Source: Bradyrhizobium sp. SK17
GTDB lineage: Bacteria > Pseudomonadota > Alphaproteobacteria > Rhizobiales > Xanthobacteraceae
Direction of reading: 5' to 3'
DNA length: 64,000 nt
Assembly: GCF_002831585.1 (NCBI RefSeq)
Contig: NZ_CP025113.1
Coordinates: 186,001 to 250,000, forward strand
Position numbers and translations under genes: made by a program
The notes under the pieces: generated by a model
What the model saw: only the letters and a program-made list of their open reading frames with translations
The model's database searches: none
Told to the model about the DNA's origin: nothing
Shown: positions 47,610-57,152 of the stretch, piece after piece
Layout: each line of letters starts with the position of its first letter
How positions within the stretch are numbered: the first letter of the stretch is position 1

Positions 47610-47685
47610 CGTCATTGCGAGCGCAGCGAAGCAGTCCATCCGCGGACGGATGGATTGCCTCGTCGCTCCGCTCCTCGCAATGACG
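47610..47685. repeat. Dispersed palindromic repeat between gltB and gltD
   Basis: A long imperfect hairpin has outer arms CGTCATTGCGAG (47610-47621) and CTCGCAATGACG (47674-47685) and an inner TCCATCCG/CGGATGGA stem. This is a familiar REP-like element of Bradyrhizobium and Rhodopseudomonas genomes. It sits inside an operon and may tune gltD expression. Confidence 0.8.
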
Positions 47686-47738
47686 GGACCCGACTGAACA
47701 AATTTGGACGAACACATGATGCAGGGGCATCGGGTTTA

Positions 47739-49196
47739 ATGGGCAAGATCACAGGTTTCCTCGAGATCGAGCGGCACGACCGCAAGTACGAGCCGGTCGC
47801 CGAGCGGCTGAAGAACTTCAAGGAATTCGTCGTTCCGCTGAGCGAGAAGGACACGCGCGACCAGGCCGCGCGCTGCATGAATTGCGGCATCCCGTATTGC
47901 CACGGCACCGGCTCGACCGCACCCGGCACGCCGGGCTGCCCGGTCAACAACCAGATCCCCGATTTCAACGACCTCGTCTATCAGGGCAACTGGGAAGAAG
48001 CCGCGCGCAACCTGCACTCGACCAACAACTTCCCCGAATTCACCGGCCGGATCTGCCCGGCGCCGTGCGAGGCGTCCTGCACGCTCAACATCGACGACAA
48101 CCCGGTCACCATCAAGACGATCGAATGCGCAATCGTCGACCGCGCCTGGGACAATGGCTGGCTGAAGCCGGAGATCGCTGCCGAGAGGACCGGCAAGAAG
48201 GTCGCCGTGATCGGCTCCGGCCCCGCCGGCATGGCGGCGGCCCAGCAGCTCGCGCGCGCCGGCCACGAGGTGCATGTCTACGAGAAGTTCGCCAAGGCCG
48301 GCGGCCTGCTGCGCTACGGCATTCCCGACTTCAAGATGGAGAAGGGCGTCATCGACCGCCGCGTGGCGCAGATGGAGGCCGAGGGCGTCACCTTCCACTA
48401 CGGCAAGGCGGTCGGCGGCTCGACGCCAGGTGCGATTGATCCGCAGGAGCTGGCCAAGCAGTATGACGCGGTGGCGCTGACCGGCGGCGCCGAAGCCCCG
48501 CGCGACCTGCCGATCCCGGGCCGCGACCTCGCCGGCATCCACTTCGCGATGGACTTCCTGCCGCAGCAGAACCGCCGCGTCTCCGGCGAGCCGCTGAACG
48601 GTGCGGCCGACATCCTCGCGGGCGGCAAGCATGTCGTCGTGATCGGCGGCGGCGACACCGGCTCGGACTGCATCGGCACCTCGTTCCGGCAGGGCGCGAA
48701 GTCGGTCACCCAGCTCGAGATCATGCCGGCGCCGCCCGAGCATGAGAACAAGGGCGTGACCTGGCCGAACTGGCCGCTGAAGATGCGGACTTCGTCGAGC
48801 CAGGCCGAAGGCGCGGCGCGCGAGTTCGCGGTGCTGACGACCAAGTTCGAAGGCCAGGACGGCAAGGTCACCAAGCTGCATTGCGTCAAGGTCGACGACA
48901 AGTTCAAGCCGCTGCCCGGCACCGAGTTCACGCTCGACGCCGAGCTGGTGCTGCTGGCGATGGGCTTCGTGCATCCGGTGCACGAGGGCCTGCTCAAGAC
49001 GCTGGGCATCGAGCTCGACCAGCGCGGCAACGTCCGCGCCTCCTTGCAGGATTACCAGACCTCACGCGCGAAGATCTTCTCGGCCGGCGACATGCGCCGC
49101 GGCCAGTCGCTCGTGGTCTGGGCGATCCGCGAAGGCCGCCAGTGCGCGCGGTCGATCGATATGCTCCTGATGGGGAAGACCGACCTGCCGGGGTGA
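47739..49196 (+). CDS. gltD: Glutamate synthase (NADPH) small subunit
   Basis: The 485-residue flavoprotein passes electrons from NADPH via FAD and Fe-S clusters to GltB. N-terminal Cys motifs CMNCGIPYC and CPAPCEASC bind 4Fe-4S clusters, the FAD loop is [10 protein letters not shown] (near 153) and the NADPH loop is GGGDTGSDC (near 303). ATG at 47739 ([18 protein letters not shown]) fits the family; an in-frame upstream start lies inside the palindromic repeat and is rejected. It completes the gltBD operon. Confidence 0.96.
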   Translation: MGKITGFLEIERHDRKYEPVAERLKNFKEFVVPLSEKDTRDQAARCMNCGIPYCHGTGSTAPGTPGCPVNNQIPDFNDLVYQGNWEEAARNLHSTNNFPEFTGRICPAPCEASCTLNIDDNPVTIKTIECAIVDRAWDNGWLKPEIAAERTGKKVAVIGSGPAGMAAAQQLARAGHEVHVYEKFAKAGGLLRYGIPDFKMEKGVIDRRVAQMEAEGVTFHYGKAVGGSTPGAIDPQELAKQYDAVALTGGAEAPRDLPIPGRDLAGIHFAMDFLPQQNRRVSGEPLNGAADILAGGKHVVVIGGGDTGSDCIGTSFRQGAKSVTQLEIMPAPPEHENKGVTWPNWPLKMRTSSSQAEGAAREFAVLTTKFEGQDGKVTKLHCVKVDDKFKPLPGTEFTLDAELVLLAMGFVHPVHEGLLKTLGIELDQRGNVRASLQDYQTSRAKIFSAGDMRRGQSLVVWAIREGRQCARSIDMLLMGKTDLPG

Positions 49197-49240
49197 TCGC
49201 CCCGGCTCTCGGCGAGCTATCCTCACACCAGAACCGTGAT

Positions 49241-49270
49241 CGCCCGCGAAAGCGGGCGTTCCAGTTTTCG
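49241..49270 (+). terminator. Terminator-like hairpin after gltD
   Basis: A 7-bp GC stem CGCCCGC/GCGGGCG with GAAA loop is followed by TTCCAGTTTT. It is the probable end of the gltBD transcript. Confidence 0.6.
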
Positions 49271-49360
49271 CGGCCCCCTTTTGGGGTGAAGCGGACCAAG
49301 CGGAACGCGCTGATCGATCCGCGGTCGCTCTCGCCGTGACGGCAACGGGGCGGCTTCGCC

Positions 49361-49687
49361 CTACTTCTTCTTCCACGTCTGCGACCGGCAGAACACGCTC
49401 ATCGCGCAGCCGGTCAGCTCCAGCGTGGAGCCGGCGAGCTTGGCCGTCCCCGAATAGGTCTTGTCGTCCTGCGGGTCCCTGATCGTGCCGGAATATGTCC
49501 CATCACCGGCGGGTTTCATCGAACCGATGGTCTTGCCGGCAAACTTCCCGGTCTTCAACGTGATCGTGCCGCCGGAGATGACGGCGGTGTCACCGCGCGC
49601 GGTGATCCACGCGCCGTCGATCGAATCGGCATAGGCTGCTCCGGTAGCCATGACCAATGCTGCCGCAGCGAAAATAGATTTGCGCAT
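49361..49687 (-). CDS. Small secreted DUF2147-like protein
   Basis: The 108-residue protein has a signal peptide (MRKSIFAAAALVMATGAAYA) and a short beta-rich body. The ending IRDPQDDKTYSGTAKL...LELTGCAMSVFCRSQTWKK follows the C-terminal pattern of DUF2147 proteins (xYDPxxGKxYxGxL, LxLxGC, xTWxR). The family's function is unknown, with lipocalin-like beta structure suspected. The start may be 49687 or 49696, since GGAGG precedes both. Confidence 0.7.
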   Translation of the reverse strand: MRKSIFAAAALVMATGAAYADSIDGAWITARGDTAVISGGTITLKTGKFAGKTIGSMKPAGDGTYSGTIRDPQDDKTYSGTAKLAGSTLELTGCAMSVFCRSQTWKKK

Positions 49688-49712
49688 CGTCCTCATTCCT
49701 CCCTACCGGTTT

Positions 49713-49733
49713 CACTTTTCCGGATCATGCTCT
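49713..49733. repeat. Partial dispersed element between two minus-strand genes
   Basis: On the minus strand GCATGATCCGGAAAAGTGAAACC resembles half of a dispersed bradyrhizobial palindrome (written here in two parts: GCATGATCCGG and AAAAGTGAAACC). The other half is absent. Confidence 0.35.
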
Positions 49734-51429
49734 AATTCTGCACCCGCACGCCCAGCATCACCACCGTCGATGCCGAACTCTGCAACGGCTGGTTCGAGTC
49801 GAGCCAGTCGCGGCGCACGGTGCCCTTGATCCAGAGGCTGCGGGTCATCTTGTAGATCAGGTCGGCCGACACCGAATAGATCGTGTCGTTGCGGTTGTCG
49901 CCCTGATATTCCAGCGTGCCGTAAGTGAACTTGCCGATCGCGGTCAGCCAGCGGCGAAAATCGTGGTCGACCTCGATGGTGTAGGTGCGCGACAGCACGC
50001 CCGAGGTGCCGGGCAGCGTGGTCTCGCCGATCTGGGTGTCGGAATAGAATTTGGCCGTGGTCAACGGCGTCGCGGTCCAGGTCAGCGAAGCGGTGGTGAG
50101 CAGGCCCTCGAGCCGGTTGAGCCGGGTGTCGGCGTAATCGCGCATCGCGTAACCGATCGAGATCTCGCCGAACAGCATCCGCGTGAACTCGAACGAGGTG
50201 CCGACCTTGGCGTAGCCGCCCGATGAATCGCGGGCATAGCCGGCGCGGTCGAGATAGAGATCGTGGACCCGGCTGTCGCCCTGCACCTCGACGAACGGCT
50301 TCACGGCCGGATTGAGCTCGTAGCTGACGCGGCCGACACCGCCATATTGGGTGAAGTTGCGGTCGTCGTTCGACGACGAGGTGCCGTCGGTGAGCTTCGA
50401 CCATTGATAATCGGTGCGGTCGACGGTCGCGCCGAGCGAGACCTGGAGACGGTTGAAATTCTGGTCGATGCCGAAGGTGCCGCCGAGCGTGGTGTAGACC
50501 GGGAACTTGGCGAGGCCGGCCTGCACGTTCGGGCTGCCGGGATTGTCGGTCGAGACCAGCAGGCGGGCCTGTGCCGTCAGATGGGTGTCTTTGGAGACGT
50601 CGAGACGGCCGTCGATATGGCCGGTGAAACTCGGACGGTCGACGTCGAGCGGCGCCGACAGCGGCGTGCCGTCGGCATTGGGTGACAACCCGGAGCCATA
50701 ACCGGTGAAGGAGCCGCGCAGATCGGCGACGATGGCGTGACGCTCCCAATCGGACACCGCGAGGAATTCCGGCGCGACCACATAGAGCCCCCTGCCCTGC
50801 GGCGAGTTCAGCCGGCCCGGGTTTGAGTCGTAGCCGCCCATCACTTCGACCGCGGTCTTGATCAGGAACGAGCCGGCGTAATCGCCGACCGCGCCGAACG
50901 GATCGTCGTCGATCTTGAGGCGCTTGCGCGGCGGCTGGCCGACGATGGTGCCGGCCATCGCCGGCGGCAGCGGCGTCTTGTTGGCGGTGGTCGATGGTGG
51001 AATCGACAGGCGCAGGTCGCCAGTCGGCGTCACCGGCGGCGGCGTGGGCGCAGGCGAACCTGGCCCCGGCGGCGGCTTCGGCTTGGCCTGGCCGGGATAA
51101 TATTTCGGCTTCTGGCGCTTGCGGTTGAGCGAGTCATAGCCCGACGTCGCGGCGCCGTTCGCGGCCGGCAATCCGTAGGTCGGGATCTGTCCGACGCGCT
51201 CCGACGTCGTCGACGGCGAGGCCCGCCGGCTTGGATCGGGATCCGGCAGCTTCAGGCCGTTGAGCGGATCCATGGCGTCGGCCGGGGTCCGGCGCAGCGG
51301 CGAATCCGGCGTAACCACCTGGCTCTGGCGGTTCGGGCTGAACAGGTCGGGCGTCACGGTCTGGGCCCGGGCGAGCCCCGAGGCCGCAGTGAGCGCCAGA
51401 ACAATCAGCAAAGGACATGGCAAAGCCAC
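49732..51429 (-). CDS. Outer-membrane beta-barrel protein with proline-rich N-terminal region
   Basis: This protein of about 565 residues has a signal peptide (ALPCPLLIVLALTAASGLARA), a disordered Pro/Ser/Thr-rich segment (about 30-170) and a long series of alternating amphipathic beta strands (about 190-565: LIKTAVEVMGGYDSN, VYTTLGGTFGIDQNFNR, IWIKGTVRRDWLDS-type). This is typical of outer-membrane barrels of the BBP2 class. It ends in VRVQN rather than Phe/Trp. The start is uncertain: GTG at 51429 or an in-frame GTG at 51516. It is divergent from kdsD. Transport or structural role is unknown. Confidence 0.75.
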   Translation of the reverse strand: MALPCPLLIVLALTAASGLARAQTVTPDLFSPNRQSQVVTPDSPLRRTPADAMDPLNGLKLPDPDPSRRASPSTTSERVGQIPTYGLPAANGAATSGYDSLNRKRQKPKYYPGQAKPKPPPGPGSPAPTPPPVTPTGDLRLSIPPSTTANKTPLPPAMAGTIVGQPPRKRLKIDDDPFGAVGDYAGSFLIKTAVEVMGGYDSNPGRLNSPQGRGLYVVAPEFLAVSDWERHAIVADLRGSFTGYGSGLSPNADGTPLSAPLDVDRPSFTGHIDGRLDVSKDTHLTAQARLLVSTDNPGSPNVQAGLAKFPVYTTLGGTFGIDQNFNRLQVSLGATVDRTDYQWSKLTDGTSSSNDDRNFTQYGGVGRVSYELNPAVKPFVEVQGDSRVHDLYLDRAGYARDSSGGYAKVGTSFEFTRMLFGEISIGYAMRDYADTRLNRLEGLLTTASLTWTATPLTTAKFYSDTQIGETTLPGTSGVLSRTYTIEVDHDFRRWLTAIGKFTYGTLEYQGDNRNDTIYSVSADLIYKMTRSLWIKGTVRRDWLDSNQPLQSSASTVVMLGVRVQN

Positions 51430-51669
51430 GCGGATGAGGCATCCGCGCCGATCTGGGCCGTTTGCTGGCCGCCGCAACACGATGGAAATACTCCAACGAA
51501 TCCATGCACTTGACACACGTACCCCGCCAGGCGGCGGAAAACGTCGTTAATGGAGTTAAAACAATTATGGTTAATGGGCCGTTGAGGATCGGCGGCCGCG
51601 CGTCGCATCGCGGAATCGAACGTGCTAAGGGAGACGCCCGGGTGCATAACCCCTCCCCTGGAATCCGAA

Positions 51670-52677
51670 ATGGCCAAACCGAAACCGCTGATGACCAAAT
51701 CATCCGGCCCCGATGACGGCGCCGTCCAGTCGGCGCTCCGCACCCTCGATGCCGAAGCGAGCGGCGTCGCGGCCCTCTCGGCGGCCCTCAAGTCCGACCT
51801 CGGCACAGCGTTCGTGGCGGCGGCCGAGCTGATCCGCAAGGCCAAGGGCCGGCTGATCGTCACCGGCCTCGGCAAATCAGGCCATATCGGGCGCAAGATC
51901 GCGGCGACCTTCGCCTCGACCGGCACGCCGGCGTTCTTCGTGCACACCGCCGAAGCGAGCCACGGCGACCTCGGCATGATCACCGCCGACGATGCGATCA
52001 TGGCGCTGTCATGGTCCGGTGAGCAGCCGGAGATGCGCAACCTGATCGCCTATGCGGCGCGCTTCGGCATTCCGCTGATCGCAATGACGGCCGACAAGGA
52101 TTCGACGCTCAGCAAGGCCGCCGACGTGCAGCTGACGCTGCCGAAGGCCCGCGAGGCCTGCCCGCACAATCTGGCGCCGACCACGTCCTCGCTGATGATG
52201 CTGGCACTCGGCGATGCCTTGGCGATCGCGCTGCTCGAGGGCCGCGGCTTCACCTCGACTGATTTCAGCGTGCTGCATCCGGGCGGCAAGCTCGGCGCGC
52301 TGCTGAAATATGCCCGCGACCTGATGCACACCGGCGACGCCGTGCCGCTGAAGCCGCTCGGCACCAAGATGTCGGACGCGCTGGTCGAGATGACCTCGAA
52401 GGGATTTGCCTGCGTCGGGATCACCGACCGCAATGGCGATCTCGTCGGCATCGTCACCGATGGCGACGTTCGTCGGCATATGCACCCGAACCTCCTGGCG
52501 CAATCGGTCGACGAGGTCATGACCAGGCCGCCGAAGACGATCGGCCGCGACACCCTCGCCGGCGAGGCGCTGGAGCTGCTCAACAAGCTGAAGATCATCA
52601 CGCTGATCGTGACCGAAGGAAAGAAGCCGGTCGGCATCATCCATCTGCACGATCTGCTGCGCGCCGGCGTGGCTTAG
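51670..52677 (+). CDS. kdsD: D-arabinose 5-phosphate isomerase KdsD/KpsF
   Basis: The 335-residue enzyme converts ribulose 5-phosphate to arabinose 5-phosphate, the first step to Kdo for lipopolysaccharide. A SIS sugar-isomerase domain (about 30-185: RLIVTGLGKSGHIGRKIAAT, HGDLGMI, and the catalytic region VLHPGGKLGALL) is followed by two CBS domains (about 215-335). ATG 51670 (MAKPKPLM) is preferred over an upstream ATG at 51622. Other Kdo genes are not in the window. Confidence 0.92.
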   Translation: MAKPKPLMTKSSGPDDGAVQSALRTLDAEASGVAALSAALKSDLGTAFVAAAELIRKAKGRLIVTGLGKSGHIGRKIAATFASTGTPAFFVHTAEASHGDLGMITADDAIMALSWSGEQPEMRNLIAYAARFGIPLIAMTADKDSTLSKAADVQLTLPKAREACPHNLAPTTSSLMMLALGDALAIALLEGRGFTSTDFSVLHPGGKLGALLKYARDLMHTGDAVPLKPLGTKMSDALVEMTSKGFACVGITDRNGDLVGIVTDGDVRRHMHPNLLAQSVDEVMTRPPKTIGRDTLAGEALELLNKLKIITLIVTEGKKPVGIIHLHDLLRAGVA

Positions 52678-52692
52678 CAAACGCAGTCCGTG

Positions 52693-52768
52693 GGGTGGGT
52701 TAGCGAAGCGTAACCCACCACCTTTGTCGCCGCGAAAATGGTGGGTTACGCCTTCGGCTAACCCACCC
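52693..52768. repeat. Nested palindromic repeat after kdsD
   Basis: Outer arms GGGTGGGTTAGC (52693-52704) and GCTAACCCACCC (52757-52768) are perfect, with nested GCGTAACCCACCA/TGGTGGGTTACGC inside. It is a dispersed REP-like family seen in Bradyrhizobium, here between convergent genes and able to terminate both. Confidence 0.8.
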
Positions 52769-52776
52769 TACGCATC

Positions 52777-53316
52777 TCACTTCGGAAACCGCGCCGCGGT
52801 CGCCTCCAGCGGCAGCGCCAGCGCGTTGGCGAGGTAGGAGACCGTGCGGTAGAAGCCGCACAGCAGGATGATCTCCAGCACCTGATCGTCGTCATAATGC
52901 GCCGACAGCGCGGCGAATTCGGCGTCGTCCAGCGTCGCGCGCGCATGCAGCGCATCGACCGCCGCGATCAGCACCTGTTCCACCGGCGACCAGCACTCGG
53001 CATTGGCGTTGCCGTGCACGGTGGCGTGGACCTGCTCTTCCGACAGTTTGGCGGCGGCGCCGAACGCCGTGACATGGACGCCCCATTCATACTCGCAGGA
53101 ATTGAGCGCGCAGGTGCGGTCGATCACGATCTCCCGTTCCCGCAACGACAGCGGCCCGCGATCGAGCAGGCTGGCGCCGCGGAATTTCTCCCAGGCTCGC
53201 GGATGGCCGGCCATCATCCGGAACAGCACCAGCGGCGGCTTGCCGCGCATGATGCGGTCGAAATGCTGTTGAACGTCCGACGCATAGGGCGGATCGAGCG
53301 GCGCGATACGTGACAT
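52777..53316 (-). CDS. Carboxymuconolactone decarboxylase/AhpD-like protein
   Basis: The 179-residue all-helical CMD-family protein has a core region RTCALNSCEYEWGVHVTAFG carrying two Cys and a His, the signature of AhpD-like peroxidase or of CMD proteins that handle lactones or peroxides. It is divergent from the HxlR-type gene, sharing an intergenic region with tandem operators, so it is very likely the regulated target. Such pairs often respond to electrophiles or reactive carbonyls. Confidence 0.82.
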   Translation of the reverse strand: MSRIAPLDPPYASDVQQHFDRIMRGKPPLVLFRMMAGHPRAWEKFRGASLLDRGPLSLREREIVIDRTCALNSCEYEWGVHVTAFGAAAKLSEEQVHATVHGNANAECWSPVEQVLIAAVDALHARATLDDAEFAALSAHYDDDQVLEIILLCGFYRTVSYLANALALPLEATAARFPK

Positions 53317-53330
53317 GCGGCGACCCTCTT

Positions 53331-53369
53331 GCTACATTTAGTGTAGCGCGACGCTACAATATCTGTAGC
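53331..53369. promoter_or_regulatory. Two tandem palindromic operators for the HxlR regulator
   Basis: GCTACA-N5-TGTAGC occurs twice and perfectly, at 53331-53347 and 53353-53369, centres 22 bp apart (about two helical turns, same face). It lies between the divergent CMD-family and HxlR-type genes. Confidence 0.85.
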
Positions 53370-53405
53370 GAACTATGCAAGAGAGATTCGAGGAGGATTG
53401 ATGCG

Positions 53406-53765
53406 ATGGCGAAGCAGGCTCCAGCCGCCAAACCCGGCGTCCGCGGTTCACGAACCGGCCGCCCGATCATGGCGCTGCTCGATCTGCTGGGACGGCGCTG
53501 GACCCTGCGCATCCTCTGGGAGCTGCGCGATGGCGCGCTGACCTCCCGCGCGCTGCGCACCGCCTGCGACGAGGCCTCGCCGACGATCCTGCAGACGCGA
53601 TTGACCGAGCTGCGCGAAGCAGGCTTCGTCGAACTGGCAGAAGATGGCTACGGCTTGACCGCACTCGGCCGCGAGCTAATTGCGACCTTTGCGCCGCTCA
53701 ATCGCTTTGCCGAGCGCTGGAGCAAGCAGGGAGGAAGCCAGACCTCGGCAACCGCCGGTGCGTAG
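53406..53765 (+). CDS. HxlR-family winged-helix regulator
   Basis: The 119-residue MarR-like HxlR protein has the characteristic opening IMALLDLLGRRWTLRILWEL, DEASPTILQTRLTELREAG and a wing region. ATG 53406 follows GGAGGA; earlier in-frame codons lie within the operators. HxlR proteins such as HypR and YodB sense aldehydes, quinones or disulphide stress, usually through a conserved N-terminal Cys. The only Cys here is in TACDEASP, close to the recognition helix. It probably controls itself and the divergent CMD gene. Confidence 0.88.
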   Translation: MAKQAPAAKPGVRGSRTGRPIMALLDLLGRRWTLRILWELRDGALTSRALRTACDEASPTILQTRLTELREAGFVELAEDGYGLTALGRELIATFAPLNRFAERWSKQGGSQTSATAGA

Positions 53766-53830
53766 CCCGCATGAGCGGAGCGATATGCGGGACCGGTTTC
53801 CCCGGGTATCGCTACGCTCACCCGGGCTAC
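53762..53830. repeat. Dispersed palindromic repeat after the HxlR gene
   Basis: Arms GTAGCCC (53762-53768) and GGGCTAC (53824-53830) frame inner TGAGCGGAGCGATA/TATCGCTACGCTCA-type matching blocks, one more REP-like family of this genus. It overlaps the HxlR stop region and lies between convergent genes. Confidence 0.72.
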
Positions 53831-53857
53831 GGATTATTGGAGCAAGCGGAGCGACGA

Positions 53858-54313
53858 CTAGACTGCCGCAACAGTCAGGCTGGCGCCATCGGCGCGGACC
53901 ACCTTCACGCGGCTGCCGGCCGGCGTATCAGGACCGGCGACCCGCCAGATCGTGTCGTCGATCCGCACCGTGCCCGAGCCGTCGACGATCGGCTTCTCCA
54001 GCGTGAACTCACGGCCGATCAGGGCCTCGTTGCGGCGGTTGAGGAACGGGTTGGTCTTGCTCGCCGGCGTCGCGCCCCGGGCGAAATGCCGCCACGCCGG
54101 CACCGCGAGCGCGGCGAACACGGCGAACACGGCGAACATCAGGAGCTGGGCCTGCCAGGACGGCGTGAACGCGAATGACAGCAGCCCGACCAGCAGCGCC
54201 GCGAGCCCGAGCCAGAACAGGAAGACGCCGGGCGCCGCGAGCTCCAGCGCCATCAGGATGAAACCGAAGATCAGCCAGTTCCAGGTCCCCAGTGTCGAAA
54301 ACATCTCGGCCAT
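53858..54313 (-). CDS. NfeD-like membrane protein
   Basis: The 151-residue protein has two or three N-terminal hydrophobic segments (WNWLIFGFILMALELAAPG, LFWLGLAALLVGLLSFAF, LLMFAVFAVFAALAVPAW) and a C-terminal OB-fold-like domain (about 90-150), the short NfeD type. NfeD proteins are encoded with, and bind, stomatin/SPFH proteins in membrane microdomains. Here it follows the SPFH gene by 36 bp on the same strand, so the pair is an operon. Confidence 0.88.
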   Translation of the reverse strand: MAEMFSTLGTWNWLIFGFILMALELAAPGVFLFWLGLAALLVGLLSFAFTPSWQAQLLMFAVFAVFAALAVPAWRHFARGATPASKTNPFLNRRNEALIGREFTLEKPIVDGSGTVRIDDTIWRVAGPDTPAGSRVKVVRADGASLTVAAV

Positions 54314-54349
54314 GACACGACCTTTCTCGTTGCAGGCGTGACGCCGCCC

Positions 54350-55354
54350 TTACCGCTGCGGCGGCACCGGTGGCGGCGGGGTCGGGCCCGCGGGCGGCAC
54401 CGAGCCGCCGCGCCGTGCGGCGGCGGTCGCCGACGCCGCGCTCTCGCCGAAGGTGGCGCGGGCGATCTCGCCGATGCCGGCCAGCGAGCCCAGCACGCTC
54501 GAAGTCTCGATCGGCAGCATCAGCACCTTCTGGTTCGGCGATTCGGCGAGCTGGCCGAACGCCTTGATGTATTTGTCGGCGATGAAGTAGTTCAGCGCGG
54601 CGACGTCGCCCTTGGCGATCGATTCCGACACCATCTGGGTCGCCTTGGCCTCGGCCTCGGCAAGCCGCTCGCGCGCCTCGGCGTCGCGGAAGGCGGCTTC
54701 GCGGCGGCCCTCGGCCTGCAGGATCTGGCCCTGCTTGGCACCCTCGGCGCGCAGGATCTCGGACTGCCGCTGGCCCTCGGCCTGCAAGATGTCGGCACGC
54801 TTGACGCGCTCGGCCTTCATCTGCCGGCCCATCGCCTCGACGAGGTCGGCCGGCGGCACGATGTCCTTGATCTCGATCCGGTTGACCTTGACGCCCCATG
54901 GCGACACCGCGGCGTCGACCACGCGCAGCAGCCGCTCGTTGATCTCGTCACGATGCGACAGCACCTGGTCGAGATCCATCGAGCCCATCACCGAGCGGAT
55001 GTTGGTCATGGTCAGCACGGTGATCGCCTGATTGAGATTGGCGACCTCGTAGCTCGCCTTTGCGGCGTCGAACACCTGGTAGAACGCGACACCGTCGACC
55101 GTCACGGTGGCGTTGTCCTTGGTGATCACCTCCTGCTCGGGGATGTTGATCACCTGCTCCATCATGTTGATCTTGCGCCCGATGCGATCGAAATAGGGCA
55201 CGATCAGATTGAGGCCGGGCGACAGCGTGCGGGTGTATTTGCCGAACCGCTCGATGGTCCAGTCATAGCCCTGTGGAACGGTCTTGATCCCGGCGAACAG
55301 CGTGACGATGACGAGAAGAACAAACGCGATCGCGAAAATATCGAAGCCAGTCAT
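54350..55354 (-). CDS. SPFH/Band-7 (stomatin, QmcA-like) membrane protein
   Basis: The 334-residue protein has one N-terminal transmembrane helix ([18 protein letters not shown]), a Band-7 domain (about 22-190: [39 protein letters not shown]) and a long Ala/Glu/Arg-rich coiled coil (about 185-260) for oligomerisation. The end is Pro-rich. Such proteins form ring-like membrane scaffolds linked to membrane quality control and FtsH-type proteases. It is cotranscribed with the nfeD-like gene. Confidence 0.9.
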   Translation of the reverse strand: MTGFDIFAIAFVLLVIVTLFAGIKTVPQGYDWTIERFGKYTRTLSPGLNLIVPYFDRIGRKINMMEQVINIPEQEVITKDNATVTVDGVAFYQVFDAAKASYEVANLNQAITVLTMTNIRSVMGSMDLDQVLSHRDEINERLLRVVDAAVSPWGVKVNRIEIKDIVPPADLVEAMGRQMKAERVKRADILQAEGQRQSEILRAEGAKQGQILQAEGRREAAFRDAEARERLAEAEAKATQMVSESIAKGDVAALNYFIADKYIKAFGQLAESPNQKVLMLPIETSSVLGSLAGIGEIARATFGESAASATAAARRGGSVPPAGPTPPPPVPPQR

Positions 55355-55546
55355 AAGGTCCTCCAGGGCCGGCGAGACCGTCGCCGGGCGCGGTCGTCCA
55401 TAAGTCGGCAGGAGCGCTGCGCCGGTTCAGCCGGCCGTTCTTCTATCTATCACATAGGAATGGATTGTGCGGCTGCCAGATGCATGAAGGCTGAACCGAT
55501 GGCGCTGTCCGGTGTCACGGATCGTTAACAAAGCGCTCCAGCCTCG

Positions 55547-56584
55547 CTAGATCCAGCCCTGAAGTTCGCGCAGCACGAGCTGGCGGATCACGTCCATGCC
55601 GCCGTCGCTGTCGTTGAGGCAGGGGATCGCCGCAAACTGCTCGCCGCCATTGTGCCGGAAGATTTCGGCATTCTCCTGTGCGATCTCCTCCAACGTTTCG
55701 AGGCAATCGGCGGAGAAGCCGGGCGTGACCACGGCAATTCGCCGCACGCCATCCTTTGCCAGTTTCTCGACCGTCTTGTCGGTGTAAGGCTGCAGCCACT
55801 CGGCATTGCCGAAGCGCGACTGGAAGGTGAGAAGCAACCGTGAGGCATCGAGCCCGAGCCGCTTGCGCAGCGCGTTGGTGGTGGCGATGCAGTGCGCCTG
55901 ATAGGGATCGCCCTTGTCGACATAGGCCTTCGGCATGCCGTGGAACGAGGCGACGATGATCTCGGGCTGGAACGGCAGCGTCGCGAGATGCCCGTTGATC
56001 GAGACCGCGAGCGCCTCGATGTAATCGGGGTCGTCGTAATACGGCGGCGTCACCCGCAGGATCGGCTGCGCGCGCATGCCGGCCAGCACGCGAAACGCCT
56101 CGTCGCAGACGGTGGCCGAGGTCGCCGCGGAATACTGCGGATACAGCGGCACCACCAGCAGCCGGCCGCAGCCTTGCGCCGCCAGCGCCGCGATTCGTTC
56201 CTTGATCGAGGGATTGCCGTAGCGCATCGCCCAGTCGACCACGACATGGTCGTGGTCGGAAATCGCCTCCGCCAGCTTGTCGGCCTGCGAGCGCGTGATG
56301 GTCTTCAGCGGCGACTCGTTGTTGGCGGTATTCCAGATCTTGAGGTAGTCGCGCGCCTTCCGCGCCGGGCGGACCCGCAGGATGATGCCATTGAGGATCA
56401 GCTTCCAGAGCAGGCCCTGGTCCTCGATCACCCGCGGATCGGACAGGAATTCCCGCAAGTAGACCCGCACGCCGGCGGCATCGGCGGTATCCGGTGTGCC
56501 GAGATTGACCAGCAGCACGCCGACCCGTTCCGGCTTCGGCGCTGCGGCCGGCTTCGCGCTCTCGAAGGGGATCACCGTGCTCAT
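55547..56584 (-). CDS. hemH: Ferrochelatase
   Basis: The 345-residue enzyme inserts Fe2+ into protoporphyrin IX, the last step of heme synthesis. The start VGVLLVNLGTPDTADA, the active-site His in ASFHGMPKAYVDKGDPY (near 214), the Glu region in DCLETLEEIA (near 290) and VVTPGFSADC are all conserved. It lies alone on the minus strand with 192 bp separating its 3' end from the SPFH gene start, where no other gene is visible. Confidence 0.95.
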   Translation of the reverse strand: MSTVIPFESAKPAAAPKPERVGVLLVNLGTPDTADAAGVRVYLREFLSDPRVIEDQGLLWKLILNGIILRVRPARKARDYLKIWNTANNESPLKTITRSQADKLAEAISDHDHVVVDWAMRYGNPSIKERIAALAAQGCGRLLVVPLYPQYSAATSATVCDEAFRVLAGMRAQPILRVTPPYYDDPDYIEALAVSINGHLATLPFQPEIIVASFHGMPKAYVDKGDPYQAHCIATTNALRKRLGLDASRLLLTFQSRFGNAEWLQPYTDKTVEKLAKDGVRRIAVVTPGFSADCLETLEEIAQENAEIFRHNGGEQFAAIPCLNDSDGGMDVIRQLVLRELQGWI

Positions 56585-56698
56585 GATGGCCTTGCGCCTG
56601 ACGTCCTTCGCTTGGGAGCTTTGGGCTTCGCGCGTTGCTCCAACCTTGTCAAGCCGAGCGCGGGTTGGCTACCTTCCGCTCCGTGAATGGGGGGAACC

Positions 56699-57097
56699 AT
56701 GACGATCGCCGAATGGTGCGTCTTCGGGACGCTGATGCTCTCGCTCCTGACCATCGTGTCGGTGAAATGGACCAGCTTTCGCAGCTTCGACAATGCGAAG
56801 CCGCGCGACCCGGACTTCTACGACGACCCGATCCGCTCGCGGGCGCTCGGCGCCCACCAGAACGGCATCGAGACCTTTCCGTTCTTCGCCTTCGCCGTGC
56901 TGCTGGCCGAATTCCGCGTCGGCCCGCTGCGGCTGATCGACGAGCTCGCCGTGCTGTTCCTGATCGTCCGGATCGCCTACGTCTTCACTTACGTCGGCAA
57001 TCGCCCGACGCTGCGCTCGATCCTGTGGAGCATCGGCTTCGCGATCAACATCGCGATCTTCTTCCTGCCGGCGATCAGGGGATATCTGACGAGCTGA
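56699..57097 (+). CDS. MAPEG-family membrane protein
   Basis: The 132-residue protein has four hydrophobic helices and the MAPEG hallmarks RALGAHQNGIETFPFFAFAV and IAYVFTYVGNRPTLRS. Eukaryotic members are glutathione transferases and eicosanoid enzymes; bacterial ones are mostly uncharacterised. ATG 56699 follows GGGGGG. It is divergent from hemH with 114 bp between. Confidence 0.87.
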   Translation: MTIAEWCVFGTLMLSLLTIVSVKWTSFRSFDNAKPRDPDFYDDPIRSRALGAHQNGIETFPFFAFAVLLAEFRVGPLRLIDELAVLFLIVRIAYVFTYVGNRPTLRSILWSIGFAINIAIFFLPAIRGYLTS

Positions 57098-57152
57098 GTT
57101 GCCTCTCTGCCCGGCTCCGTTCTCACGTGAGGTGAGTACGCCGGTCAAGCTC

